Source of the DNA: Halapricum salinum
GTDB taxonomy: Archaea > Halobacteriota > Halobacteria > Halobacteriales > Haloarculaceae
NCBI RefSeq assembly: GCF_004799665.1
Contig: NZ_CP031310.1
Span: 3,340,887 to 3,404,886 of the forward strand
Length of the DNA stretch: 64,000 bases
Direction: 5' to 3'
Below the pieces are notes generated by a model that worked only from the letters and a program-made list of their open reading frames with translations, was not told the DNA's origin and ran no database searches. Positions within the stretch are counted from its first letter, which is position 1; the number at the start of each line of letters is the position of its first letter. Shown here piece by piece: positions 1 through 8,187 of this stretch. The position numbers were made by a program, and so were the translations under genes.

Positions 1-1
1 T

Positions 2-1069
2 CCGGCCATCGACGACGAGATGCGCGAGCAGATCGGCGAAGCAGCGAGGCGGGGCGTCCGCGAAGCCGACTACACCAACGCCGGCACCGTGGAGTTTCTC
101 GTCTCCGGCGACGAGTTCTACTTCCTCGAAGTCAACACGCGCATCCAAGTCGAGCACACCGTCACCGAGGAGATCACGGGCATCGACATCGTGAAGTGGC
201 AGTTACGTGTGGCGGCAGGCGGGGAGATCGAGTTCGCACAGGACGACGTCGAGGTCGAGGGGCACGCCATGGAGTTCCGGATCAACGCCGAGAACGCCGC
301 CAACCAGTTCGCGCCCCAGACCGGCACCCTCGACACCTACGACCCGCCGGGCGGGATCGGCGTGCGGGTCGACGACGCGCTGCGCCAGTGCGATCGGATC
401 GGCGGCGACTACGACTCGATGGTCGCGAAGTTGATCGTCGAGGCCACCGACCGCGAGGAGTGTCTCGCGCGCTCCCGTCGCGCCCTCGCGGAGTTCGACA
501 TCGAGGGACTCGTCACGATCGTCCCGTTCCACAGGCTGATGCTCGAAGACGAGACCTTCTGTGCGGGCGAGCACACGACTGACTACCTCGACGAGCACTT
601 CGACCGCGCGCGGATCGACGAGGCCCAGGAGCGCTGGGGGAGCGAGCCGAGCAGCGAAGACGGAAGCGAAGAGGCCGTCGAACGCGAATTCACAGTCGAA
701 GTCAACGGGAAGCGCTTCGACGTGACTCTCGAAGACCGCGGCGGGCTGACGGTCCCCGCAGGCGGCGAAACTACCAGCGGCGGGGGGAGCGAGTCCTCCG
801 CGGGCCCGCGCCGCCAGGAGAGAGAGTCGGAGAGTGCCGACGGCGTCCCCGGCGAGGGCGAGGAAGTAACCGCGGACATGCAGGGGACCATCCTCAGCGT
901 CGACGTGGCCGAAGGCGACGAGGTCGCGAGCGGAGACGTTCTCTGTGTGCTCGAAGCGATGAAGATGGAGAACGACGTGGTGGCTCCGCGTGGCGGGACG
1001 GTCGAGCACGTCGCCGTCAGCGAGGGCGACAGCGTCGACATGGGTGAGACGCTGTTCGTGATCGGCTGA
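2..1069 (+). CDS. Biotin-dependent acyl-CoA carboxylase, biotin carboxylase/BCCP subunit (5' partial)
   Basis: C-terminal part of a biotin carboxylase fused to a biotin carboxyl carrier domain; the frame is open to the window edge, so the N-terminal ATP-grasp part is missing. The visible part begins inside the ATP-grasp domain, with the conserved active-site stretch [13 protein letters not shown], followed by the biotin carboxylase C-terminal domain. A low-complexity acidic/Ser/Gly linker leads to the carrier domain, where the biotinylated lysine sits in EAMKMEND (Lys codon at 962-964). In haloarchaea such proteins serve acetyl-/propionyl-CoA carboxylase (known from the family); the substrate here depends on a carboxyltransferase subunit outside the window. 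The family and the truncation are certain; the substrate is not. Confidence 0.95.
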   Translation, partial: PAIDDEMREQIGEAARRGVREADYTNAGTVEFLVSGDEFYFLEVNTRIQVEHTVTEEITGIDIVKWQLRVAAGGEIEFAQDDVEVEGHAMEFRINAENAANQFAPQTGTLDTYDPPGGIGVRVDDALRQCDRIGGDYDSMVAKLIVEATDREECLARSRRALAEFDIEGLVTIVPFHRLMLEDETFCAGEHTTDYLDEHFDRARIDEAQERWGSEPSSEDGSEEAVEREFTVEVNGKRFDVTLEDRGGLTVPAGGETTSGGGSESSAGPRRQERESESADGVPGEGEEVTADMQGTILSVDVAEGDEVASGDVLCVLEAMKMENDVVAPRGGTVEHVAVSEGDSVDMGETLFVIG

Positions 1070-1078
1070 ACCGGTCGT

Positions 1079-1561
1079 CTACGGTGGATTGCGCGCGTTG
1101 TTCAACGGATCGTAAGAGTCCGTATGATAGGCGACGCGCCAGAGTCTAAGCACGGCACGAGTGACGAGCGTTTCGGCAGCGTGCTCGATACACGATGCTT
1201 CGACATCAGCGGGGTTTGAGGTGGCATCCGGTGGCGGGTGGAAGTGTTCGAGTCCTGGAACGTGAGTAAACTCCCCGCCGTGCGGGTGTTTTCCCCACCT
1301 GCAGTTCACGCCAGCGCTATCTGTGTAGTGAAATTTGTAGTCCGACTGGGTCGTCCACTCGACATCGATCCGCGCGGTGTCGGCACTGCAGAGGCCGTCG
1401 TCAAGCGGGACCTCCAGAACCGAGGGACCGAGATAGTCATCCAGCGACGGCGATGCGAGCGGTTCCTCTCGCTCGATCGTATCGCGGATGGAACAGAGCG
1501 CAGCGCGGTCGATCGGGCCTCTGAGCGAGTGTCCTTCGTCTGCATCGTCACGATCCACCAT
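1079..1561 (-). CDS. TumE-like toxin candidate (DUF6516-like)
   Basis: 160 residues, second gene of a two-gene minus-strand operon, starting 3 nt after the stop of an HTH gene. The central region (residues about 70-115) has a short beta-rich segment followed by a His/Pro-rich stretch (WGKHPHGGEF, then HVPGLEHFHPPPDA) that resembles the conserved H-rich core of TumE/DUF6516 proteins, which are annotated as toxins paired with HTH antitoxins. The order DNA-binding protein then small H-rich protein, with tight spacing, fits a toxin-antitoxin pair. Both the family match and the toxin role are inferred by eye; an uncharacterised haloarchaeal protein co-expressed with a regulator is the alternative. 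Confidence 0.55.
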   Translation of the reverse strand: MVDRDDADEGHSLRGPIDRAALCSIRDTIEREEPLASPSLDDYLGPSVLEVPLDDGLCSADTARIDVEWTTQSDYKFHYTDSAGVNCRWGKHPHGGEFTHVPGLEHFHPPPDATSNPADVEASCIEHAAETLVTRAVLRLWRVAYHTDSYDPLNNARNPP

Positions 1562-1564
1562 CGT

Positions 1565-2155
1565 TCAGACGGGAATACTGTCGTCAGTCGGTCCTGCGTC
1601 GCCGTCGACAAACCGCTCGGCGGTCGCGATCGAGAGCGCCGCGTTCGCGAACGCCAGATTTCGACGCGTCGTCTGCCAGTCTCGAAGCGTCTCGGCGTCG
1701 ATCCGCGACCGAGCGGAATCACGCTCCGAGAGGGTCTGATTCGTCTGCTCGATGGTCAGCTCGTCCGGAGAGGCGACGCCGTACTCTGTCCGATAGTCCT
1801 GGAGTTGCTCGCGCATCTCCGTGATACGTGCCCGAAGATCCTCGATCGAGACGTGTTCGAGGATGTCCGCGGCCTGTTCGACCACGAGCGACTCCGGTGA
1901 CCGTCGATACGTCGTCCCGCCGTGTTCGCCCGTGTCGGTGACGACGAATCCCTCGTCGGCGAGCGCGCTCAGGTGTTTCCGTGCCGTCTTCGGTGTGGTC
2001 CGTGCCTCGTCTGCGGCAGTTGCCGCCGAGACAGGTGAATAGGTGTGGGCGATCACCTGGCGAACACGCTCGTAGGGTGTCGTCTCCGACTCCCACTCCT
2101 CGCCGACCGCCTCGTTGACGTCCGCGAACTCGTCCGGTGTGAGGTCGTCGCTCAT
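1565..2155 (-). CDS. Winged-HTH DNA-binding protein, candidate antitoxin/autoregulator
   Basis: 196 residues. The N-terminal half holds a winged helix-turn-helix (residues about 25-75; 'SAATAADEARTTPKTARKHL' is the HTH and the following GEHGGTTYRR is the wing). The C-terminal half is a helical, Glu/Arg-rich segment (about 90-170) likely to oligomerise. It resembles haloarchaeal DUF7342-type regulators. It is the first gene of the operon with the TumE-like gene. A near-perfect inverted repeat (2181-2203) overlaps its AT-rich core promoter just upstream, so negative autoregulation is likely (inference). The start ATG at 2155 is the only in-frame start that gives the complete HTH. Confidence 0.75.
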   Translation of the reverse strand: MSDDLTPDEFADVNEAVGEEWESETTPYERVRQVIAHTYSPVSAATAADEARTTPKTARKHLSALADEGFVVTDTGEHGGTTYRRSPESLVVEQAADILEHVSIEDLRARITEMREQLQDYRTEYGVASPDELTIEQTNQTLSERDSARSRIDAETLRDWQTTRRNLAFANAALSIATAERFVDGDAGPTDDSIPV

Positions 2156-2180
2156 GCCAGCACGAACGAGCTGTGTTAGT

Positions 2181-2203
2181 ATAGTACTTTTGTAAAGTAT
2201 TAT
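2181..2203. promoter_or_regulatory. Inverted repeat at the promoter of the HTH/TumE-like operon
   Basis: ATAGTACTTT-TGT-AAAGTATTAT: two 10-bp arms matching at 9 of 10 positions around a 3-bp spacer, 26 nt upstream of the HTH start codon. It overlaps the only AT-rich (TATA-like) stretch of the promoter, as expected for an operator bound by a dimeric autorepressor. Confidence 0.6.
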
Positions 2204-2267
2204 TCTACGCCTACACTCGCTGGCGTCACCCCTTCTCGAACGTAAGCGCCGCGCCAGAATCCAGCAC

Positions 2268-3335
2268 TCACTCTACCAGTGATTCCACGTACTTGGTGAC
2301 GTGATCGTCAATCCGGCGCTTGAAGCCGGCCTGGCGGGCCAGTCGATCGAGTTCCCGAGAGACCAGGCTCCCGTACTGGACGGCCTTCTTCTCACGAGTG
2401 GCCAGCTCCTCGGGGAGCCAGCGCCAGGCCGCCTCCCGGAGGGCGACCTTCCGGGTGTCGCCGTCGACGAGCAACTCCCCGGGCAGGCCGAGCGCGGCCT
2501 CGACGACGGCGTCGTGGAGCAGCGGCGCGACGGGCTCGACGCCCGCCGCCCGCAACGTCAGCACGTCACGCTCCAGTTGGTCGGGCAACGTCTCGATCAC
2601 CTCGCGGGTGGCTCCCCGAACAGTATCGGCCTCGGTCCGAGGGTCGTCAGGCGCTTTCGCGACCTTGGCGTAGCCGCCGAACAGTTCGTCCGCGCCCTGG
2701 CCCACTGCGAGTCGGTCGAACCCGTCGCTGGCGACGCGCTCGCCGACCAGATACAGCGCGAGCGCGATCTGGACATCCATCGCGTTCGTCCGTCCCGTGG
2801 CGGCGACGATCTCCGGGACTGCACGCTCGATGTCGTCGTGAGTTACTTCGATGACAGTCAACTCCTTATCGAGCAGTTCGGAACCTGATCGTGCAGCCTC
2901 GACATCGTGGCTGTCAGGGAACCCGGCGACGTACAGCGGGACGTCGAGGGCGGCGGCGACCAGTGCGGAGTCCACGCCACCGGAAAAAGCGACGGCTAGC
3001 CCTTCGGTGTCGACCGTCGCGAACGAGCGTTCTAGCGCCGAGCGGACAGCCGCGACGCCCTCGTCAGGGTCGGCAAGCGAGGGGTCCGGGAGATCACACC
3101 AGCGTTCGAAACCATCGTCGGTCCGGATGTGTCCGGCCGGGAACGACGACGGATCGTCGAGGTCGGCGGGATCGAACGCCCAGCCCTCGTCGTCGACGAA
3201 CAGCGGATAGCGCCCGATGACGTCCCGGACGAGATAGTCGTCGACCTGACCGGCAAAGCCGTTCGTTCCGGGCAGGGCGTCGCCGCGCTCGACGGCGGAC
3301 CGAACGATATCCGGCGATGACCCGTGCAGCGTCAT
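2268..3335 (-). CDS. Asparagine synthase-related ATP pyrophosphatase lacking a functional glutaminase domain
   Basis: About 355 residues. The C-terminal two thirds is an asparagine synthase (AsnB C-terminal) domain with the PP-loop SGGVDS and the downstream GQGADELFGGY signature, which activates a carboxylate by adenylation. The N-terminal region keeps pieces resembling the end of a class II glutamine amidotransferase (DVIGRYPLF) but is far too short, and Met1 is followed by Thr rather than the catalytic Cys. Ammonia use, or a different amide/lactam-type reaction, is therefore likely (inference). I chose the ATG at 3335 because it overlaps the stop of the upstream PHP gene as TGATG; a longer frame to 3410 would run into that gene. 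Coupled expression with the PHP protein follows from the overlap. Confidence 0.8.
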   Translation of the reverse strand: MTLHGSSPDIVRSAVERGDALPGTNGFAGQVDDYLVRDVIGRYPLFVDDEGWAFDPADLDDPSSFPAGHIRTDDGFERWCDLPDPSLADPDEGVAAVRSALERSFATVDTEGLAVAFSGGVDSALVAAALDVPLYVAGFPDSHDVEAARSGSELLDKELTVIEVTHDDIERAVPEIVAATGRTNAMDVQIALALYLVGERVASDGFDRLAVGQGADELFGGYAKVAKAPDDPRTEADTVRGATREVIETLPDQLERDVLTLRAAGVEPVAPLLHDAVVEAALGLPGELLVDGDTRKVALREAAWRWLPEELATREKKAVQYGSLVSRELDRLARQAGFKRRIDDHVTKYVESLVE

Positions 3336-4018
3336 CAAAATAGCCCCGACAGCCGACTTCGGATGCGTCGTTTCGCGCCGCCGGCGGCTTGTCTGAAACT
3401 GATCCACCACGGCGTCCGGCGACCTTCGATCGAGGTTCGTCCCTCGACGATTGCCTGGAGAATCGCTTCGACTGTGCGTTCGTCGGTATCGACGTTCGTC
3501 ACCGCGCGGCCGACCATCTCGGCGATGTGGGCGTCACTGCCGGCCGTCATCGGGATCCCGTGTTCGCGGGCGAAGCGCCGCGCCTGGCGATTGGCTCGCC
3601 CCGTCAGCAACCGGGAGTTGTACACCTCGATGGCGTCGGCCCGGGCCAGTTCGGCCCGCGAGATGTTGTCGATGACGCCGCTGCGCGATTCCTGAAAGGG
3701 GTGGGGAACGACGGCGATCCCACCCTGGTCGTGGATTCGATCGAGCGTCTCCTGGAAAGACAGTCCCTTCGGGATCGCCTCGGTGATACCCAGCCCGAGG
3801 ACGTGCCCGGCGGCGCTCGTGACCTCCATCCCCGGGATGCCGATCAGGTCGTAGTCGGAGGCCTTCTCGACGGCGTCGAGACTAGCCGCTATCTCGTCGT
3901 GGTCGGTGACTGCGAGCGCGTCGAGAGAGGCGTCGCGAGCGCGTTCGAGTAGCGCATCGACGGGGTCGCGGCCGTCGTAGGAGAGTGCAGAGTGGGCGTG
4001 AAGCTCGACCGAGAGCAC
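3335..4018 (-). CDS. PHP domain metal-dependent phosphoesterase
   Basis: 227 residues, the usual size of a stand-alone PHP protein. Metal-binding motifs follow the family order: ELHAHSALS (residues 5-13), VTDHDE (about 37-42), GMEVTS (about 63-68), a VPHPF motif near the middle and AGSDAH near residue 160. These proteins hydrolyse phosphoesters (nucleotides, RNA ends, histidinol phosphate-like substrates); the actual substrate cannot be told. A basic tail (KRRIRSRL) ends the protein. Its stop overlaps the start of the asparagine synthase-like gene, so the two are translated together. Confidence 0.85.
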   Translation of the reverse strand: MLSVELHAHSALSYDGRDPVDALLERARDASLDALAVTDHDEIAASLDAVEKASDYDLIGIPGMEVTSAAGHVLGLGITEAIPKGLSFQETLDRIHDQGGIAVVPHPFQESRSGVIDNISRAELARADAIEVYNSRLLTGRANRQARRFAREHGIPMTAGSDAHIAEMVGRAVTNVDTDERTVEAILQAIVEGRTSIEGRRTPWWISFRQAAGGAKRRIRSRLSGLF

Positions 4019-4092
4019 ACCCGTGGGTTCGACACGACTGATAAAAAGCGCCTCGGTCTCGCTTTTCTGACCACCACACCCTGGTTGCGCTG

Positions 4093-4839
4093 TCAGGACC
4101 GACTCACCGTCACGGACTCGTCCTCGGCGACCCCAAGCCCGAGTCGCTCGATCGCGTCCGCGGTCGCACTCGGATAGATCCGGCCCGCACGCTCGCGGGC
4201 ACGGACTTCTGGGACGACCGTCGCCAGGTCGGCCGGCGTCCGAACGGGCTGGAGTCCCGGGAGGAAGTCGGCGTCGACGCCGGCGTCGATCGCGCTGTCG
4301 ACGAGCGACTCGACCGCCGGCGCGTCGTAGGCTCCGTCGAAGTCGATCGTCTCAGCGAAGCCAGCGTAGCCGACGCGCCCCCCGCTGGCTGGGGAGACGA
4401 CGACCGAGGAGCGCCGCAGCTTCATCGACGCCGAGTCGATCGCCTGGCGCGACACCAGCGGGACCGTCGGTTCGAGGACGTGGACGCTGCCCTCCCCCTC
4501 CTGTTCGAGCAGGTGCGTCACGGTGTTGCCGGCCCGTGCGGCGAAGGTGCTGCCGACCTGAACTTCGTACCGCACAGCTTCTGGCGCGTCGACGGCCTCG
4601 CTCACGACGCCCTCCAGTCGCGTCTTGGGCGACACCGACTCCGGCAGGTCGAGGTGCTCTCGCGGCCGGTAGTTGAGCAACAACTGGGCCCCGCTGCCCT
4701 CGACGGCACGGCAGATGTCGGTCAGCATGGCCTCGTAGAGCCTCACTCCGTCGGCAGCGTGCAGCGGCGTCGACTCGATCAGGTCCCGACAGACGACGCC
4801 TTCGACGGGCGGATCGGCGAGTACGGCGACAGTGGTCAT
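4093..4839 (-). CDS. DUF2064-like (CofC/glycosyltransferase-fold) protein
   Basis: 248 residues from the ATG at 4839; an in-frame ATG 7 codons earlier adds only MATPSTC. The N-terminus MTTVAVLADPP is a beta strand like the start of nucleotide-diphospho-sugar transferase folds. Further along are the 'P-VP-VSRQAID' segment, a VVVSPASGGRVGYAGF stretch (like the 'GPA..GGYYLLGL' region of DUF2064) and a C-terminal PADLATVVPEVRARE segment. The classical acidic metal-binding motif is weak, so catalytic activity is uncertain. It may belong with the PHP/AsnB-like genes downstream on the same strand (74-nt gap), but this is only positional. Confidence 0.5.
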   Translation of the reverse strand: MTTVAVLADPPVEGVVCRDLIESTPLHAADGVRLYEAMLTDICRAVEGSGAQLLLNYRPREHLDLPESVSPKTRLEGVVSEAVDAPEAVRYEVQVGSTFAARAGNTVTHLLEQEGEGSVHVLEPTVPLVSRQAIDSASMKLRRSSVVVSPASGGRVGYAGFAETIDFDGAYDAPAVESLVDSAIDAGVDADFLPGLQPVRTPADLATVVPEVRARERAGRIYPSATADAIERLGLGVAEDESVTVSRS

Positions 4840-4899
4840 ACACGTACTCGGAGTGGCCACCCCTTCAAGGACGCGTTTGCAGTCGAGTACTTGTCCAGT

Positions 4900-6075
4900 C
4901 TACTGATCCGACCGCAGATCGTACAGCCGTTCGAAGACGAGCGTGGGGAACCGTGGCTCGACGCGACTGGGCGGGCGGCCGTGACCGGACGGTTGGTCGG
5001 CTGTGACACGCTCGACGACGCCGGATTCGGCGAGTTCGTAGAGGAAACGCTTGACCGTCCCCGACGAGAGATCGACCGTCGGCGAGGCGGCGATCGCGTC
5101 GGTCGTGGTCGTCACCGATTCGCGGTCGGCATCGTCGATCGCGAGCAACTCCCGGAGGACACGCTGGCGGTTCTCGGGCAAGGTCAACACGATCCCGAGT
5201 GAGACGCAGGGCTGTGGCACGGCCTCGATCCCACCGTCGACATCGGGCTCGCGGATTCGTTCCGCACCCCGGGAATCGGCTAACTCCGCCGCGCCGAACA
5301 GTGCCGAAAGTGCGTCGTGCGCGTTGCCACGTGCCCAGGAGGCGATCCGGCGTGCCTGGGCGTGACCGAGCGCGTCGCGTGCGAGCCCCGCCGAACCGCG
5401 AGTCATGAGGATATCGATCAACACCTGTTGACTGTAGGCCGGAACCTCGATCTCGTTCGTCTGTTCCGGAATTCCGAGATCGCCCGGGGGGCTTCGGCCG
5501 ACCAGAACAGTCGAGAGCGGCCCGTCGAGGTCGGCGAGCGATTCGAGCACGGAGTCGGGCGATAGCGACCGCGGTTCGTCGACGTGATCGACGGCGACGA
5601 CCGTCCCCGGGGTCGATCGAAGTCGGTCTTCGAGGCGACCGCGAAGTTCGGAGGTACTGACTCCTTTCTGCGGGACGTCGGTCTCGGTGAGCCCGTCGAG
5701 AAGAGCGTGGTAGAACTGGAACTCCGTGGCGGCCTCCCGGGCATTGACGTAGACGAATCGCGGCAACTCGACGGGCTGTGCGCGGGTCGTCGTGTGGATG
5801 ACTGTCCGGGACTGGACTGTCACGACACCGAGTCGGTCGAACAGCGCCGTCACGATCGCCGACTTTCCGCTGCCTGCCGGTCCCCACAGATACGCGTCGC
5901 CCGGCAACGATCCCTCGAAAACGGGATCGAGGTAATCGAGAACACGTTCGAGGATCGGGCCGCGTCCAGTCGGTTCCTCGACGTGTGCGACCGGGTTGAT
6001 CGGCTCGTAGTTGAGCACTACCGCTCTGTTGCCGCCCCGGCGCTGGCGTCGCCTGATGCGCTCCGTCAGATCCAT
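4900..6075 (-). CDS. Cdc6/Orc1-family AAA+ ATPase, divergent
   Basis: 391 residues. Walker A GPAGSGKSA lies near residue 66, a Walker B-like VVAVDHVDE near 160, sensor and lid regions follow, and a winged helix occupies about residues 290-380 (segment 'SSGTVKRFLYELAESGVV'). The N-terminal YEPINPVAHVEEPTGRGP matches the 'P..l.hR..ei..l' entry of Orc1/Cdc6 proteins. The Walker B has His where initiators usually have Asp-Glu, and no origin-like repeats are visible nearby. It is therefore probably one of the accessory Cdc6-like ATPases of haloarchaea rather than the origin-binding initiator (inference). Confidence 0.7.
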   Translation of the reverse strand: MDLTERIRRRQRRGGNRAVVLNYEPINPVAHVEEPTGRGPILERVLDYLDPVFEGSLPGDAYLWGPAGSGKSAIVTALFDRLGVVTVQSRTVIHTTTRAQPVELPRFVYVNAREAATEFQFYHALLDGLTETDVPQKGVSTSELRGRLEDRLRSTPGTVVAVDHVDEPRSLSPDSVLESLADLDGPLSTVLVGRSPPGDLGIPEQTNEIEVPAYSQQVLIDILMTRGSAGLARDALGHAQARRIASWARGNAHDALSALFGAAELADSRGAERIREPDVDGGIEAVPQPCVSLGIVLTLPENRQRVLRELLAIDDADRESVTTTTDAIAASPTVDLSSGTVKRFLYELAESGVVERVTADQPSGHGRPPSRVEPRFPTLVFERLYDLRSDQ

Positions 6076-6181
6076 GGGTGGAGTCGAGTCCTGTGATTGG
6101 TGCTCCAGCGTCGGGAATAAAAATGCCCCTTTCGAGACTGGAGTGGTCGCCCCGCCGCACCCGAGGACCGTCCAGTTCGTG

Positions 6182-6394
6182 TCAGTACTCCAGGCCGGCC
6201 TTCTTGATCAAAATGGTCGTGACGACGAACACGACAGCGCTGATGAGCCCGCCGATGACGCCGGCGAGAAGCCGGACGACGACCGACCCGTCGGTGAAAA
6301 ACGCCATGAGGATCGCGATGACGACCGCGACAGCGACGAGATTTCGACGGTCGCGATCGGAGATCCCGAATCGCTCCAACATACTGCTCGCCAC
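6182..6394 (-). CDS. Small two-helix membrane protein
   Basis: 70 residues: a short charged N-terminus (ERFGISDRDRRN), two hydrophobic helices (about residues 18-34 and 39-63), and the C-terminal tail KKAGLEY. A TATA-like CTATAT on the minus strand near 6409-6415, about 20-25 nt upstream of the ATG, supports a short or leaderless transcript. No known domain recognised; the function is unknown. Confidence 0.6.
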   Translation of the reverse strand: MASSMLERFGISDRDRRNLVAVAVVIAILMAFFTDGSVVVRLLAGVIGGLISAVVFVVTTILIKKAGLEY

Positions 6395-6569
6395 TCCGGG
6401 CCAGCATATAGTGTTGGCGGCGCGCTCGTCCCCGGGACAGGGTCGACCTTCGGGTGACGGCCCTGCAGTTACGAACGCTCCTGCGATGAGGGTCGTCGAT
6501 CTGAGACGGCCGCTGGACGGGCGCTGGCGCCTGCAAACTTATAACGGGATTCGATACGTGCCGGTAGGT

Positions 6570-6962
6570 ATGGCCGACGCTCAGGTGGACGAGTCGCTGC
6601 AGCGAGCCGACAAGTGGAGCAAGATCATCGCGCTGTTCTTCGCGATGGCCGTCTTCGGGCTGGCGACGCTGCTGACCGACAACGTCAATTTCAACGCTGC
6701 TATCGCGGCGTTTTCCGCCATCGGCGTTCGAATCTACATCCCCTATCACGCGAGTCTCGCCTCGGACGCGGGCGTCCCGAGCCAGGCGATCGAAGCCACT
6801 GGCAACTACCATCACGGCGCGGCCGGCGGTGCGCTCGTCGTCGGATCGTTCGCGGCGCTGGCGGCGATGGTGATCGAGCCGGGCTTTCTCCTGGCGCTGG
6901 GCGTCGGGGTGGGCACGGGCGTGCTGTCGTTTCTTGTCTTGCGGACAGCGCTGCCGTCGTAG
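6570..6962 (+). CDS. Small integral membrane protein, haloarchaeal
   Basis: 130 residues from the ATG at 6570. I rejected longer upstream frames because a TATA box (ACTTATAA, about 6536-6543) lies about 27 nt before this ATG, the spacing typical of leaderless haloarchaeal transcripts. A soluble N-terminus (MADAQVDESLQRADKWSK) precedes two hydrophobic stretches around residues 20-50, then a Gly/Ala-rich pair near 75-125. It is divergent from the small membrane gene at 6182-6394. Function unknown. Confidence 0.6.
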   Translation: MADAQVDESLQRADKWSKIIALFFAMAVFGLATLLTDNVNFNAAIAAFSAIGVRIYIPYHASLASDAGVPSQAIEATGNYHHGAAGGALVVGSFAALAAMVIEPGFLLALGVGVGTGVLSFLVLRTALPS

Positions 6963-7039
6963 GTGCATAGCGAATTGGTGGTACGGCTACGGGGGCGGTG
7001 TGGGGGCTGTACGATAAACGAAGAGAGTGCGGGCCGAAT

Positions 7040-8185
7040 TTAGAGGCCACCGGGGACCCAGACGGACGTGGCGAAGACGCCAGCGACCGCCAGCACCCAG
7101 ATCAGCGAGATCGAGATGAAGATGGCGAACGCAGGCGGGTCCACGTGGGTCGAGCCGTGGGCGTAGAAGATCCGCTGACCGGCCTCACCGATCAGCGCAC
7201 CGATCATGCCGAAGACGGCACCGATGGCGACGGCGACGATCGGGTCGACGCCCGCGATTATCGCGTCCCCTGAAGCGAGGGCGGCGAAACACGCAGTTGC
7301 CCCTGGGAGAGTCATGTGGTGTGTGACCGGAATTCGATCGACGCCCAGATTCAGGAACAGCAGCGTCGCTGCACTGAACCCGAATCCGAGGAAGACTGCA
7401 GGTGCGGCAGCACCACCGTACGCAACCGTGGAAACTTGCCAGCCTGCGTAGGAAGCCGCAGCCCCAGCGACCAGACCGATCGAAGCGACGTGCGACCACT
7501 TGTACATGTTCGGCAGCCACGGCTCGACGGCGAGCCGTTCCGACGTGCTCTTCTCACCGTCGGTGACGAGCGATTCGCTCTCGGCACGCATTTCCTCGCG
7601 CTCGAACGGCCCCATGTCGAAGCGTCCCTTGGCCTTGGAGCTGACCGTGCCGAGGATCGAGTAGCCGAAGACTGCACGGTGGGCGAACGCGCTGATGACG
7701 ACCATGATCGCGATCGGGTCAGTCGGGACAGCAAGGTTGCGGAGCAGTTGTTCTCCGAGTATCCCGAACACGCCGAATAACGCACCAACGGCCAAGATGT
7801 CCGGTCGACTCCCTAACGCGAATCCTATGTCTTTCCCGTTATGGTAGTCGAATCCGGACTCCATCAAGCCGTTCTTCGAGGCGTAAGCGGCCGCGGCTGC
7901 ACCACCTGCGAAGGAAATGTGCGGGCCAAAGACCGGGCCGAACCCGACACCGACCAGGTTCCCACCGGCGACGCCCGCCAGAACGAGGAAGCCGGTGAAG
8001 ATGAATGCCGGGAGTGCCCCCAGTGCCGCACCGAACGCGCCACCGGCAGCCGCCCCCAGCAGAATCGCTGGGCCCGGTTGATCAGTGAACACTTCGATGA
8101 CATCGTCGATGGTCCCCCAGTCATGTCCGGCCTGCAACACGACGTCGACCAGGTCGACGCCGGCCAGAGCTGCCTCCACCGCCAT
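7040..8185 (-). CDS. Polytopic membrane protein of the glycerol operon
   Basis: 381 residues with about eight to ten hydrophobic Gly/Ala-rich helices and a central soluble loop (about residues 195-230, rich in Glu/Lys). Conserved-looking intramembrane motifs include VGFGPVFGPHISF and THHMTLPGA. It starts 2 nt after the stop of glpK, so it is almost certainly co-transcribed with glycerol kinase. A membrane gene in this place is found in haloarchaeal glycerol operons and has been proposed to help glycerol entry; that role is inference here, as the protein is not recognisably an aquaglyceroporin (no NPA motifs). Confidence 0.7.
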   Translation of the reverse strand: MAVEAALAGVDLVDVVLQAGHDWGTIDDVIEVFTDQPGPAILLGAAAGGAFGAALGALPAFIFTGFLVLAGVAGGNLVGVGFGPVFGPHISFAGGAAAAAYASKNGLMESGFDYHNGKDIGFALGSRPDILAVGALFGVFGILGEQLLRNLAVPTDPIAIMVVISAFAHRAVFGYSILGTVSSKAKGRFDMGPFEREEMRAESESLVTDGEKSTSERLAVEPWLPNMYKWSHVASIGLVAGAAASYAGWQVSTVAYGGAAAPAVFLGFGFSAATLLFLNLGVDRIPVTHHMTLPGATACFAALASGDAIIAGVDPIVAVAIGAVFGMIGALIGEAGQRIFYAHGSTHVDPPAFAIFISISLIWVLAVAGVFATSVWVPGGL

Positions 8186-8187
8186 AT

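Noticed and set aside
6076-6181. Replication origin next to the Cdc6-like gene
   Set aside because: No repeated ORB-like elements or extended AT-rich unwinding region seen beside the gene.
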